Below, piece after piece: positions 1 through 5,233 of a stretch of 6,077 nt of DNA; positions within the stretch are counted from its first letter, which is position 1; each line of letters starts with the position of its first letter. Location: positions 1 to 6,077 of the forward strand of contig JAFSUV010000027.1 in the NCBI GenBank assembly GCA_017450425.1, written 5' to 3'. The position numbers and the translations under genes were made by a program. Below the pieces are notes generated by a model. That model searched no databases. It worked only from the letters and a program-made list of their open reading frames with translations, and was not told the DNA's origin. The stretch comes from Kiritimatiellia bacterium (GTDB taxonomy: Bacteria > Verrucomicrobiota > Kiritimatiellia > RFP12 > UBA3636).

Positions 1-2
1 CC

Positions 3-356
3 CGCTTCGGCACCACGGCTTTCATGTTCCAGGAAGAGCTGAAGGGACGTCCCGAACTGTACGACTCCTGCGCCGTCATAACGGACGGGCGCTTCTCCGG
101 CGGCACGTCGGGACTGTCCGTCGGCTACGTTTCGCCGGAGGCGGCGCTGTGCGGTCCGCTCGGCCTCGTCAAGGAGGGCGACACGATCGAGATCGACCTC
201 CCGGCCCGCCGCATCGACCTCAAGATCGACGACGCGGAAATGGCCCGCCGCAAGGCCGCGTTCAACTGGAAGTTCGACGAAAAGAAGTACCCGCGCTTCC
301 TGCGCCTCTTCGTGAAGAACGTCGGCTCCATGGCCCACGGGGGAATCTGGGAGTGA
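3..356 (+). CDS. IlvD/Edd-family dehydratase, C-terminal end (5' truncated)
   Basis: Only the last ~117 residues are present; the reading frame is open to the window's left edge and ends at TGA 354-356. The sequence carries the family's C-terminal signature: VITDGRFSGGTSG followed by GYVSPEAALCGPLGLVKEGD and EIDLPARRIDLKI. In characterised members (dihydroxy-acid, 6-phosphogluconate and sugar-acid dehydratases) the serine of the RFSG-type motif is the catalytic base next to an Fe-S cluster and Mg2+; the cluster cysteines lie upstream, outside the window. The reaction is removal of water from a 2,3-dihydroxy acid to give a 2-keto-3-deoxy acid, in the cytoplasm. The end (YPRFLRLFVKNVGSMAHGGIWE) does not look like the usual biosynthetic IlvD end, and the operon contains a glycosidase-like gene, so a sugar-acid substrate is as likely as branched-chain amino-acid synthesis. 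Family is near certain; substrate unknown. The stop overlaps the next start by 4 bases. Confidence 0.93.
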   Translation, partial: RFGTTAFMFQEELKGRPELYDSCAVITDGRFSGGTSGLSVGYVSPEAALCGPLGLVKEGDTIEIDLPARRIDLKIDDAEMARRKAAFNWKFDEKKYPRFLRLFVKNVGSMAHGGIWE

Positions 357-1213
357 CCGACGTCCTGGTGATCGGTGGGGGGCTGGCCGGATGGCGGGCG
401 GCGGAGGCGGCGGCGAAGGCCGGCGCATCCGTCGCGCTTGTCGCCAACGGCGCCGGCAACTCGCCGGACATCCACGCGCTCAACGTCCCCGTCGGCCCCG
501 GCGACTCGGTGGAGCTCTTCATCGAGGACACGCTCCGCAGCGGGCGCGGCCACTGCGAGAGGGCGCTTGTCGAGGTGCTTTGCCGCGGCGCGCTCGCGCT
601 GGCGGACGAGTTCCCGTGGGATCGCCGCCCCGACGGCTCGCTCGACATGCTCCAGCCCGTGGGGTGCAGCGTACCGCGCTGCGTCTCCATCGGCCACCAC
701 ATCGGCGCCCTGGCTCTTGCCGGAATCCGGAATGCGCTTGCCGGCGGCGACATTTCCAAGAAATGTCCGCAATCCGGGCGTTTTCTGGAAACGCTCCTGC
801 CGGAAAAGTCCGCTTGCTTTACGGAAATCCGCGGTCGCGTCACGGCGCTGAGGCGAACCGGCACCGGGTTCGAGGCAAGTGTGAATTTCGTGGAAACGCC
901 CCTGACGGCAGCGACCGCCCGCCGGACATCTCAATCTGGCAGGGACGCGCCCGCGGCGCGTCCGCTGCGTGCCCGCTCCGTCGTCCTTGCCACGGGCGGC
1001 TGGTGCGGCAAATACGAATTTTCGGACAACCCGCCGGAACTGCGCGGCGACGGCATCGCGCTCGCGCAGTCGCTTGGCGCGGCGGTGCGCGACATGGACG
1101 CCGTGCAATACGAGCCGACCGTCGCCCTCGCGCCCGCCGCCGTGCGCCGCATTCCGGTCATCACGACGATGCTCCACGAGGGCGCGACCTTCCGCAACGC
1201 GCGCGGCGAATAG
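353..1213 (+). CDS. FAD-dependent oxidoreductase, fumarate-reductase/flavocytochrome-c-like, N-terminal part cut by an amber codon
   Basis: GTG 353 is chosen as start because it places the dinucleotide-binding strand VLVIGGGLAGWRAA at residues 4-17, gives a 4-base overlap with the upstream stop, and has a G-rich stretch (339-344) before it. The frame is open further upstream, but there it only shadows the dehydratase. Visible: the FAD Rossmann motif G-x-G-x-x-G (residues 8-13), the ARSVVLATGG strand, and the GDGI...GA...D...VQYEPT block typical of succinate dehydrogenase/fumarate reductase/L-aspartate oxidase flavoproteins. The family oxidises or reduces a C-C bond next to carboxylates; the substrate here is unknown. 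The QYEPT block has Glu where Shewanella fumarate reductase has the substrate-binding His of a HPT motif. Translation stops after 286 residues at TAG 1211-1213, although the same frame continues with the rest of the domain to 1687. Residues ~133-202 contain repeat-like extra sequence. Either a recently broken gene, read-through, or a sequence error. Confidence 0.85.
   Translation: MTDVLVIGGGLAGWRAAEAAAKAGASVALVANGAGNSPDIHALNVPVGPGDSVELFIEDTLRSGRGHCERALVEVLCRGALALADEFPWDRRPDGSLDMLQPVGCSVPRCVSIGHHIGALALAGIRNALAGGDISKKCPQSGRFLETLLPEKSACFTEIRGRVTALRRTGTGFEASVNFVETPLTAATARRTSQSGRDAPAARPLRARSVVLATGGWCGKYEFSDNPPELRGDGIALAQSLGAAVRDMDAVQYEPTVALAPAAVRRIPVITTMLHEGATFRNARGE
749..801 (+). repeat. Two tandem inverted repeats inside the flavoprotein gene, including palindrome copy A
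   Basis: The first palindrome is GACATTT (749-755), a 5-base loop, and AAATGTC (761-767), a perfect 7-bp stem. The second has GCGTTT (778-783), loop TCTGG and AAACGC (789-794), extended by a G-T and a G-C pair. The second differs by only a few bases from the first hairpin of the intergenic element at 4826-4848 and is read in the flavoprotein frame as GRFLETLLP; the intergenic copy in the same frame would read GRFVETPLP. This points to a shared dispersed element, not to chance coding similarity. Confidence 0.6.
890..951 (+). repeat. Palindrome copy B inside the flavoprotein gene, with a 28-bp internal segment
   Basis: The left arm GTGGAAACGCCCCT (890-903) is identical to 4835-4848. The right arm 932-951 matches 4851-4870 at 19 of 20 positions (C for T at 940). 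In the intergenic copy the arms are 2 bases apart; here 28 bases (904-931) lie between them. In the gene's frame the arms encode VETPL and QSGRDAP, sitting just before the conserved ARSVVLATGG strand, where family members usually have a shorter link. The copy therefore looks like an in-frame insertion into a tolerant surface region of the protein. Confidence 0.65.
1211..1213 (+). other. In-frame amber (TAG) codon splitting the flavoprotein gene
   Basis: The frame reads ATFRNARGE, TAG, then FLADKRANKDELSRAI without any shift. In fumarate-reductase-like proteins this is the G-E-R/K-F block, where a basic residue normally occupies the TAG position; AAG to TAG is a single substitution. General reassignment of TAG is unlikely: about 1,000 codons of the two complete downstream genes contain none in frame, and every gene end visible here uses TGA. 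Most likely a nonsense mutation or a base-call/assembly error. Confidence 0.85.
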
Positions 1214-1300
1214 TTCCTCGCTGACAAGCGCGCCAACAAGGACGAACTCTCCCGCGCCATCTTCGCCGAAATCGCCGCAGGGCGCGGGGTTGAAAACGGC

Positions 1301-1687
1301 GTGCTCTTCGATGCCACCGGCGTCGATCCAGACATTCTCCGCACCCGCTACGCCGACACCTTCAAGCGCTATCTCGCCGCCGGCGTCGATATCACGCGCG
1401 AACCGATGCTCGTGGCGCCGGCGCCGCATACGTCGCTTGGCGGCGTCTGCATCGATGCGCGCTGCCGCGTTCTCAAGTCCGACGGTTCGCCGATTCCCGG
1501 CCTTTTCGCCGCCGGCGAGGTGACGGGCGGCATACACGGGCTCAACCGCATCGGCGGCAACGCCGGCACCGAAGTCCTCGTCTTCGGCCGCATCGCCGGC
1601 CGCGAAGCAGCTTCCGAGGCCAATAATCAACCACGGAATATGCGGAATACACGGAATCTTTCAACCTTATCCAACTTTCAACCATGA
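1301..1687 (+). CDS. C-terminal part of the same FAD-dependent oxidoreductase, beyond the amber codon
   Basis: Coding similarity resumes immediately after the TAG (from 1214) in the same frame; GTG 1301 is the first codon that could start a separate polypeptide, but no convincing ribosome-binding site precedes it, so independent expression is doubtful. The segment has the second half of the flavoprotein: LFDATGVD, the HTSLGGVCID block (the His corresponds to a substrate-binding His in flavocytochrome c), PIPGLFAAGEVTGGIHG, and NRIGGNAGTEVLVFGRIAG, whose Arg also binds substrate in fumarate reductases and whose backbone contacts FAD. Without the N-terminal dinucleotide fold it could not bind FAD by itself. 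The family normally ends soon after VFGRIAG; here about 27 further residues (NNQPRNMRNTRN... to TGA 1685-1687) derive from a 9-bp repeat and are probably not part of the fold. Counting the stop as one residue, the intact protein would be about 444 residues. Confidence 0.75.
   Translation: MLFDATGVDPDILRTRYADTFKRYLAAGVDITREPMLVAPAPHTSLGGVCIDARCRVLKSDGSPIPGLFAAGEVTGGIHGLNRIGGNAGTEVLVFGRIAGREAASEANNQPRNMRNTRNLSTLSNFQP
1632..1683 (+). repeat. Three 9-bp tandem units plus a duplicated CTTTCAACC, at the flavoprotein/cupin-MBL junction
   Basis: CACGGAATA (1632-1640), TGCGGAATA (1641-1649) and CACGGAATC (1650-1658) form three imperfect 9-bp units. CTTTCAACC then occurs at 1658-1666 and again at 1675-1683, directly against the ATG of the next gene. 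Because 9 is a multiple of 3, the units keep the frame and encode the RNMRNTRN tail of the flavoprotein. The stretch is A/T-richer than its surroundings and has no purine-rich Shine-Dalgarno sequence, so start 1684 probably depends on coupling to upstream translation or on a non-SD mechanism. Confidence 0.65.
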
Positions 1688-2934
1688 ACGGTCTCGACAT
1701 CCTTGAACATTCCGGCGAGGGATACCGCCGGCTCGTGAACGGCGGGAAGTGGACGCTCGCCTCCCTCAACTACGCCGGGCGCTTCGACGAGGCGAACTTC
1801 ACGACGCTCGAGCGCCACAATCTCACGGACGAAACCTTCGTCCTGCTCTGCGGCGAGGCGACGCTCCTCGTCGGCGAGCGCGGGGAGCGCATCGCGATGG
1901 AGCCGCTCAAATTCTACAACATCCGCGCGGGCGTCTGGCACCACATCTTCGTAAAGCCGGGGACGCGCGTCCTCGTCGCGGAAAACTCCGACACGTCGAT
2001 GGCGACGAGCGACTTCCTGGATGTCGCCACGGGCCGCGTCTTCCAGAAGCGGCCCGAGTTCGAGGAAGTGCTGCCCGGCACCTTTCTTCTGCGCGTCCCG
2101 TTCGGTCCGGTCTGGACGGGCATTGCGCTCGTGCGCGGCGCGGACGGCAGGAACTTCCTCATCGACTCCTCGCATCTGGAGCCGGAGCGCTACCTCGTCC
2201 CGGCGCTCGCAGACCTCGGCCTCGCGCCGTCTGACATCGCGTGGCTGCTCTGCACCCATGTCCACGGCGACCACATCGGCGGGCATCATGCGCTGCACGA
2301 AAAATACGGCGTCAAGGTGGCGACGCTCGCCTCCTCAGCCGATGCCCTCCGCGACCCGGTGAAGGTCGCGATCCGGGTGCGAACCCGCTTCCCGCGCAAT
2401 TCGCCGCCGCCGCAGTCGTATCTCAAGGGCGTGGAGCCTGACCGGCTTCTCTCCGACGGCGAACTGCTCGAAGGCCGCTTCCGCGCGATTCCCGCGCCGG
2501 GCCACGACGACGACTGCCTCGTCTGGCTCGACACCGCGACCGGTACGGCCTTCACGGGCGACTCCATCCAGGGCAACGGCACTCCGACGCAGGGCATCGG
2601 CTTCTACCGCGACCTCCCGGCCTACCGCGCGACGCTGGCCCGCCTCGCCGCCGAGCCGATCGCAAACCTTGTCTGCGGCCACCTCTACGACGGCATCGGC
2701 GACGTGATCCGCGGACCGGAGGCCGTCGCCGCCGCGCTGCGCTACTGCCAGGAGCGCGTCGCGCTTTACGGCGAAAAGATTGCGGCCTGCGTAGCGGGCG
2801 GAATGCCGGTGGAAGACGAGCCGGTCGCCATCGCCCGCAAGCTGATCGGCGAGGTCGGTTGCGGCATGCCGGAAGCGCTTTTCCTCGCCCTCCACACCGT
2901 TTCAGAACACCTCAAGGAACTTCGCAGCCGATGA
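1684..2934 (+). CDS. Cupin domain fused to a metallo-beta-lactamase-fold hydrolase
   Basis: A 416-residue protein with two domains. Residues ~1-115 form a cupin: H45, E50 (HNLTDETFVLL), then YNIRAGVWHH with H86/H87, which could bind a metal or a sugar acid. Residues ~125-415 form an MBL-fold hydrolase with the full metal set: HVHGDH (H192, H194, D196, H197), GHDDD (H274), TGDS (D293) and CGH (H333), so a dinuclear zinc or iron site and active hydrolysis are expected. No signal peptide or membrane segment is seen; it should be cytoplasmic. The family is broad (lactonases, thioesterases, phosphodiesterases and others). With a sugar-acid-type dehydratase and a glycosidase-like gene beside it, a lactonase role is a reasonable guess, no more. 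ATG 1684 overlaps the previous TGA as ATGA and gives the cupin its full N-terminal strand. Its expression may suffer if ribosomes stop at the amber codon upstream. Confidence 0.88.
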   Translation: MNGLDILEHSGEGYRRLVNGGKWTLASLNYAGRFDEANFTTLERHNLTDETFVLLCGEATLLVGERGERIAMEPLKFYNIRAGVWHHIFVKPGTRVLVAENSDTSMATSDFLDVATGRVFQKRPEFEEVLPGTFLLRVPFGPVWTGIALVRGADGRNFLIDSSHLEPERYLVPALADLGLAPSDIAWLLCTHVHGDHIGGHHALHEKYGVKVATLASSADALRDPVKVAIRVRTRFPRNSPPPQSYLKGVEPDRLLSDGELLEGRFRAIPAPGHDDDCLVWLDTATGTAFTGDSIQGNGTPTQGIGFYRDLPAYRATLARLAAEPIANLVCGHLYDGIGDVIRGPEAVAAALRYCQERVALYGEKIAACVAGGMPVEDEPVAIARKLIGEVGCGMPEALFLALHTVSEHLKELRSR

Positions 2935-4697
2935 ACGCAACACTGCTCTGGTCGTATCCCGACGGTCGCGCCGAAACCGAAACCCAGACCCTCAAAGAGC
3001 GCGAGGGCGGCATTCTGGCGCTGCGCGTCGCCGCCGCCCGCTTGCGGGCGAGCGGCGCGGAGACGCTGCGCGTCACGCCCGACTTCGGTCGCGCCCGCAA
3101 GGGCGAAAGCGGCTGGTGGTTTTCGCCGTACGGCTACTACGGCGAATGGAACCGCGAGAGCGGGGTCTTCCGCGCCGTCAAGGAGCGCATGAACATGCCG
3201 ATGTTCGGCTGGGCGACGCCGCGCGGCGCCTGGCTCGCGGTCATCACGTCGCTGCGCCTCTACCCGCGCGAAGTCGTCGAGGCGCGGGGTGGCGAGTATT
3301 CGGTCTCGTGCGAGCTCTCCGGCGAACTCTGCCGCGACCCGTACGAGGATTTCGAGATCGAGTTCCATCCTTTCCCGGCCGGAACCGGCTATGCGGCGCT
3401 TGCGCGCGCCTACCGCGCGCTGCAGCTCAAGCGCGGCGCGGTGCGTCCGCTGCGGGAGCGCGCGGCGGAGAATCCGGCGCTCGCCTACGCCGCCGCCGCG
3501 CCGGAAATCCGCATCCGCCAGGCGTGGAAGCCGGTGCCCAGCCCCATGCCGCACCAGCAGCCGGAGAACGAGCCGCCTGTCCACGTCGCCGCCACCTTCG
3601 GGCGCGTCCGCGACATTTCCCGCGCCCTGCACGCAAGCGGCGTCGAAAGGGCGGAACTCTGCCTTGTCGGCTGGAACATCGGCGGCCACGACGGGCGCTG
3701 GCCGCAGTCGTTCCCGGCGGAGCCGCTCCTCGGCGGCGACGAGGCGCTGCGCGAGGCCATCGCCGCCGTCCGCGCCGACGGCTACCAGATCGTCCCGCAC
3801 GGCAACGTCCGCGACGGCTACGAAATCGCCGACAGCTGGGACGCAGAATGGGTCATCAAGGACGAAACCGGCCTCCCGGTCAGCGACCCGGTCAACCGCT
3901 GGGGCGGCGGGCTGCCGTATTTCGTCTGCCCGCAGCGCGCCTACGAGCGCTTCGCCACGAAGGACATCCCGCGCATGGCGGCACTGGGCTTCAAGGGGCT
4001 CGGCTACTTCGACGTCGTCTCTATCGTGGAAGCGCCGCCTTGCCGCGACCCGCGCCACCCGTGCTCGCGCGCCGACTCGGCGCGCTGGTGGGGGCGATGC
4101 GCCGACATCTCGCGTCGCGAACTCGGCGGTTTCGCGAGCGAAGGGGCGATGGACCACTTCGCCGGATCGCTCGATTCAGTCCTCTACGCCTCGTTCGATT
4201 CGCCGCCGGCCATCGAGGCGGGGCGCGGCGACGGCAACGCCGACGGCCTCGCCCTGCGCCATGTCCCGATCGTCCAGATCGTCTATAACGGCATCTGGCT
4301 GCAAAACCCCTTCACGAACACCGTGAACTTCACCGTCCAGGAGCGCTACTGGCAGCTCAAACTCCTCGAATACGGCGGACGCCCCAACTTCTACTTCCAC
4401 TCCAAGTTCAAGTCCGACGGCGCGAACTGGATGGGAAGCGGCGACCTCTCCTGCGCCACCGACGACGCGCTCGCCGCCTCTGCGGCGAAGATCAAGGAAG
4501 GCTGCGACATCTGGGCCCCCTTCGCGCCACTGCAGTTCGAGTTCATGGACGACCACCGGCAGCTTGCGCCCGGCGTCTTCGAGACCGTCTGGTCGAACGG
4601 CGCCCGCCTCGTCGTGAACTACACCGCTTCCCCCTTCGACTGCGGCGACGGCCGCACCGCCCCCCCGCTCGACTTCCTCTTCTCTCCGGCGCCGTGA
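2931..4697 (+). CDS. Glycoside-hydrolase-like TIM-barrel protein (DUF5696/DUF6259-like)
   Basis: A 588-residue protein. ATG 2931 is preferred over an in-frame TTG at 2859: it overlaps the preceding stop as ATGA, has AAGGA at 2914-2918, and the 24 codons before it only shadow the MBL gene. Residues ~1-165 look like a beta-rich N-terminal domain (WWFSPYGYYGEWN, then GWATPRGAWLAVITS). From ~215 a (beta/alpha)8-type domain follows: ELCLVGWNIGGHDGRWPQ (~242-259), LGGDEALREAI, GYQIVPHGNVRDGYE, then GFKGLGYFDVVSIVEAPPC, in which D361 is the likely nucleophile, a DPRHPCSRAD segment, and GFASEGAMDHF, in which E404 is the likely acid/base. These strand-end acids and the overall pattern recall uncharacterised DUF5696/DUF6259-type families, distantly like GH101; the family name is from memory. 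There is no signal peptide, so it probably acts on imported oligosaccharides. Substrate unknown. Confidence 0.8.
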   Translation: MNATLLWSYPDGRAETETQTLKEREGGILALRVAAARLRASGAETLRVTPDFGRARKGESGWWFSPYGYYGEWNRESGVFRAVKERMNMPMFGWATPRGAWLAVITSLRLYPREVVEARGGEYSVSCELSGELCRDPYEDFEIEFHPFPAGTGYAALARAYRALQLKRGAVRPLRERAAENPALAYAAAAPEIRIRQAWKPVPSPMPHQQPENEPPVHVAATFGRVRDISRALHASGVERAELCLVGWNIGGHDGRWPQSFPAEPLLGGDEALREAIAAVRADGYQIVPHGNVRDGYEIADSWDAEWVIKDETGLPVSDPVNRWGGGLPYFVCPQRAYERFATKDIPRMAALGFKGLGYFDVVSIVEAPPCRDPRHPCSRADSARWWGRCADISRRELGGFASEGAMDHFAGSLDSVLYASFDSPPAIEAGRGDGNADGLALRHVPIVQIVYNGIWLQNPFTNTVNFTVQERYWQLKLLEYGGRPNFYFHSKFKSDGANWMGSGDLSCATDDALAASAAKIKEGCDIWAPFAPLQFEFMDDHRQLAPGVFETVWSNGARLVVNYTASPFDCGDGRTAPPLDFLFSPAP

Positions 4698-4704
4698 GGC
4701 TTGC

Positions 4705-4719
4705 CCCAAAAAATTTGGG
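4705..4719 (+). terminator. Possible weak operon-end hairpin
   Basis: CCCAAA (4705-4710), loop AAA, TTTGGG (4714-4719), 8 bases after the last stop of the operon. The position fits a terminator, but the stem is short and half A-T, and no T-run follows, so intrinsic termination is doubtful. The stronger hairpins at 4826-4863 could end or protect the transcript instead. Confidence 0.25.
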
Positions 4720-4763
4720 AACCCAAGCACACCAACTCCCTCGATTGCCCCCGCCTCTGTCGA

Positions 4764-4793
4764 TGCTCCCCGGCTTTCGGGCGCAAAGGAGCA
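4764..4793 (+). repeat. Inverted repeat with an inner hairpin
   Basis: TGCTCC (4764-4769) pairs perfectly with GGAGCA (4788-4793). Directly inside, CCG (4770-4772) and CGG (4778-4780) can form a second short stem around GCTTT, leaving GCGCAAA unpaired on the 3' side. It lies about 30 bases before the double-hairpin element and may belong to the same larger repeat unit. Confidence 0.4.
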
Positions 4794-4825
4794 CCACCTC
4801 CACGCCACCTCTGGCGTCCGCTGAC

Positions 4826-4870
4826 GGGCGTTTTGTGGAAACGCCCCTACCAATCTGGTAGGGACGCGCC
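4826..4870 (+). repeat. Double-hairpin palindromic element, copy C (intact-looking copy)
   Basis: Hairpin 1: GGGCGTTT (4826-4833), loop TGTGG, AAACGCCC (4839-4846), an 8-bp perfect stem. Hairpin 2: CCCTACCA (4845-4852), loop ATC, TGGTAGGG (4856-4863), also 8 bp and perfect. They share two bases and so compete at the junction. The tail ACGCGCC (4864-4870) continues into the right arm shared with copy B. Two related pieces lie in the flavoprotein gene (776-801, 890-951). Compact paired palindromes in spacers resemble REP/BIME-type or Rickettsia-palindrome-type elements; no mobilising enzyme is present in the window. Confidence 0.7.
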
Positions 4871-4901
4871 TGAGGACTGGAGAAAAAGGGTGCCGGAATT
4901 G

Positions 4902-4941
4902 CGGGATGTCGGGATATCGGGATATCGGGATATCGGGATGT
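4902..4941 (+). repeat. 8-bp tandem repeat, five units
   Basis: Five adjoining units: CGGGATGT, three copies of CGGGATAT, and CGGGATGT. The outer units share the same G for A change, giving a symmetrical array. Further related pieces follow at 4947-4956 (CGGGATTTCG) and 4979-4988 (CGGGATGTCG). Each junction contains the palindrome GATATC. An 8-bp period is not frame-neutral, which fits a non-coding location; copy number probably varies by slippage. Confidence 0.85.
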
Positions 4942-5114
4942 CGCTCCGGGATTTCGGCGGCGGCGGAGCCGCCATGATCGGGATGTCGCGAGGAGATGGT
5001 CAATAAACTCTGCGCCTCTGTGTGACAAAATGAAAACACGGGTGAAACGCAAGACCGGCGAGTACGACGCTCTCGCTCGAAAATATGGGGGATAAGTCTG
5101 TTGTTTTTTCCCGG

Positions 5115-5143
5115 TTGACAATTTTCCGGGGTTTGGGTATCGT
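5115..5143 (+). promoter_or_regulatory. Sigma-70-like promoter for the beta-helix gene
   Basis: TTGACA (5115-5120) is a perfect -35 box; exactly 17 bases later TATCGT (5138-5143) matches 4 of 6 consensus -10 bases. Transcription would start near 5150, giving a leader of about 84 bases. The -35 box sits between CCCGG (5110-5114) and CCGGG (5126-5130), an inverted repeat that could be an operator. Confidence 0.65.
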
Positions 5144-5217
5144 ACTGAAAAAGCCGAGGGAACCGTGAGATACCGGCAAGCCTGCGGCCAAAAAACAAAC
5201 CAAACATCACCAAAGCT

Positions 5218-5225
5218 GAGAAAGG
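5218..5225 (+). promoter_or_regulatory. Ribosome-binding site of the beta-helix gene
   Basis: GAGAAAGG ends 8 bases before ATG 5234, in an A-rich, probably unstructured leader. It is the clearest Shine-Dalgarno-like site in the window and fixes the start of the next gene. Confidence 0.6.
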
Positions 5226-5233
5226 CTCCAAAG

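Larger units (their letters stand above)
4698..5233 (+). other. Non-coding repeat and regulatory island between the operon and the beta-helix gene
   Basis: No convincing gene is seen in these ~536 bases on either strand: the open frames here consist largely of translated repeats and have no recognisable domain. In order it holds a small inverted repeat after the operon (4705-4719), a stem-loop (4764-4793), a double-hairpin element shared with the flavoprotein gene (4826-4870), 8-bp tandem repeats (4902-4941, with an isolated further unit at 4979), an unassigned stretch (about 4990-5100) with a small inverted repeat (GCGAG 5058-5062, CTCGC 5072-5076), and a promoter with leader (5110-5233). 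Confidence 0.75.

Noticed and set aside
1211..1213. Pyrrolysine insertion or global TAG reassignment
   Set aside because: No other in-frame TAG in the window's genes, and this family is not known to use pyrrolysine; a point mutation or error is simpler.
125..1630. Long minus-strand open frame (about 500 codons) across the dehydratase and flavoprotein
   Set aside because: It has no recognisable domain, is very rich in Arg, Ala and Gly, and lies opposite genes with clear family motifs; a GC-rich shadow frame.
2766..4157. Long minus-strand open frame opposite the glycosidase-like gene
   Set aside because: Biased composition, no motifs, and the opposite strand has a coherent protein with conserved-looking blocks.
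4902..4941. CRISPR array
   Set aside because: The units are 8 bp and directly adjoining with no spacers.
4701..5006. Small + strand open frame of about 100 codons after the operon
   Set aside because: It consists of translated repeats (SGRDAP from the palindromic element, then the 8-bp array) and has no ribosome-binding site.
5150..5233. Leader of the beta-helix gene as a c-di-GMP (GEMM-I) riboswitch
   Set aside because: A GGCAAGCC...CGGCC stretch looks faintly similar, but the leader is too short and lacks the paired helices and tetraloop receptor.
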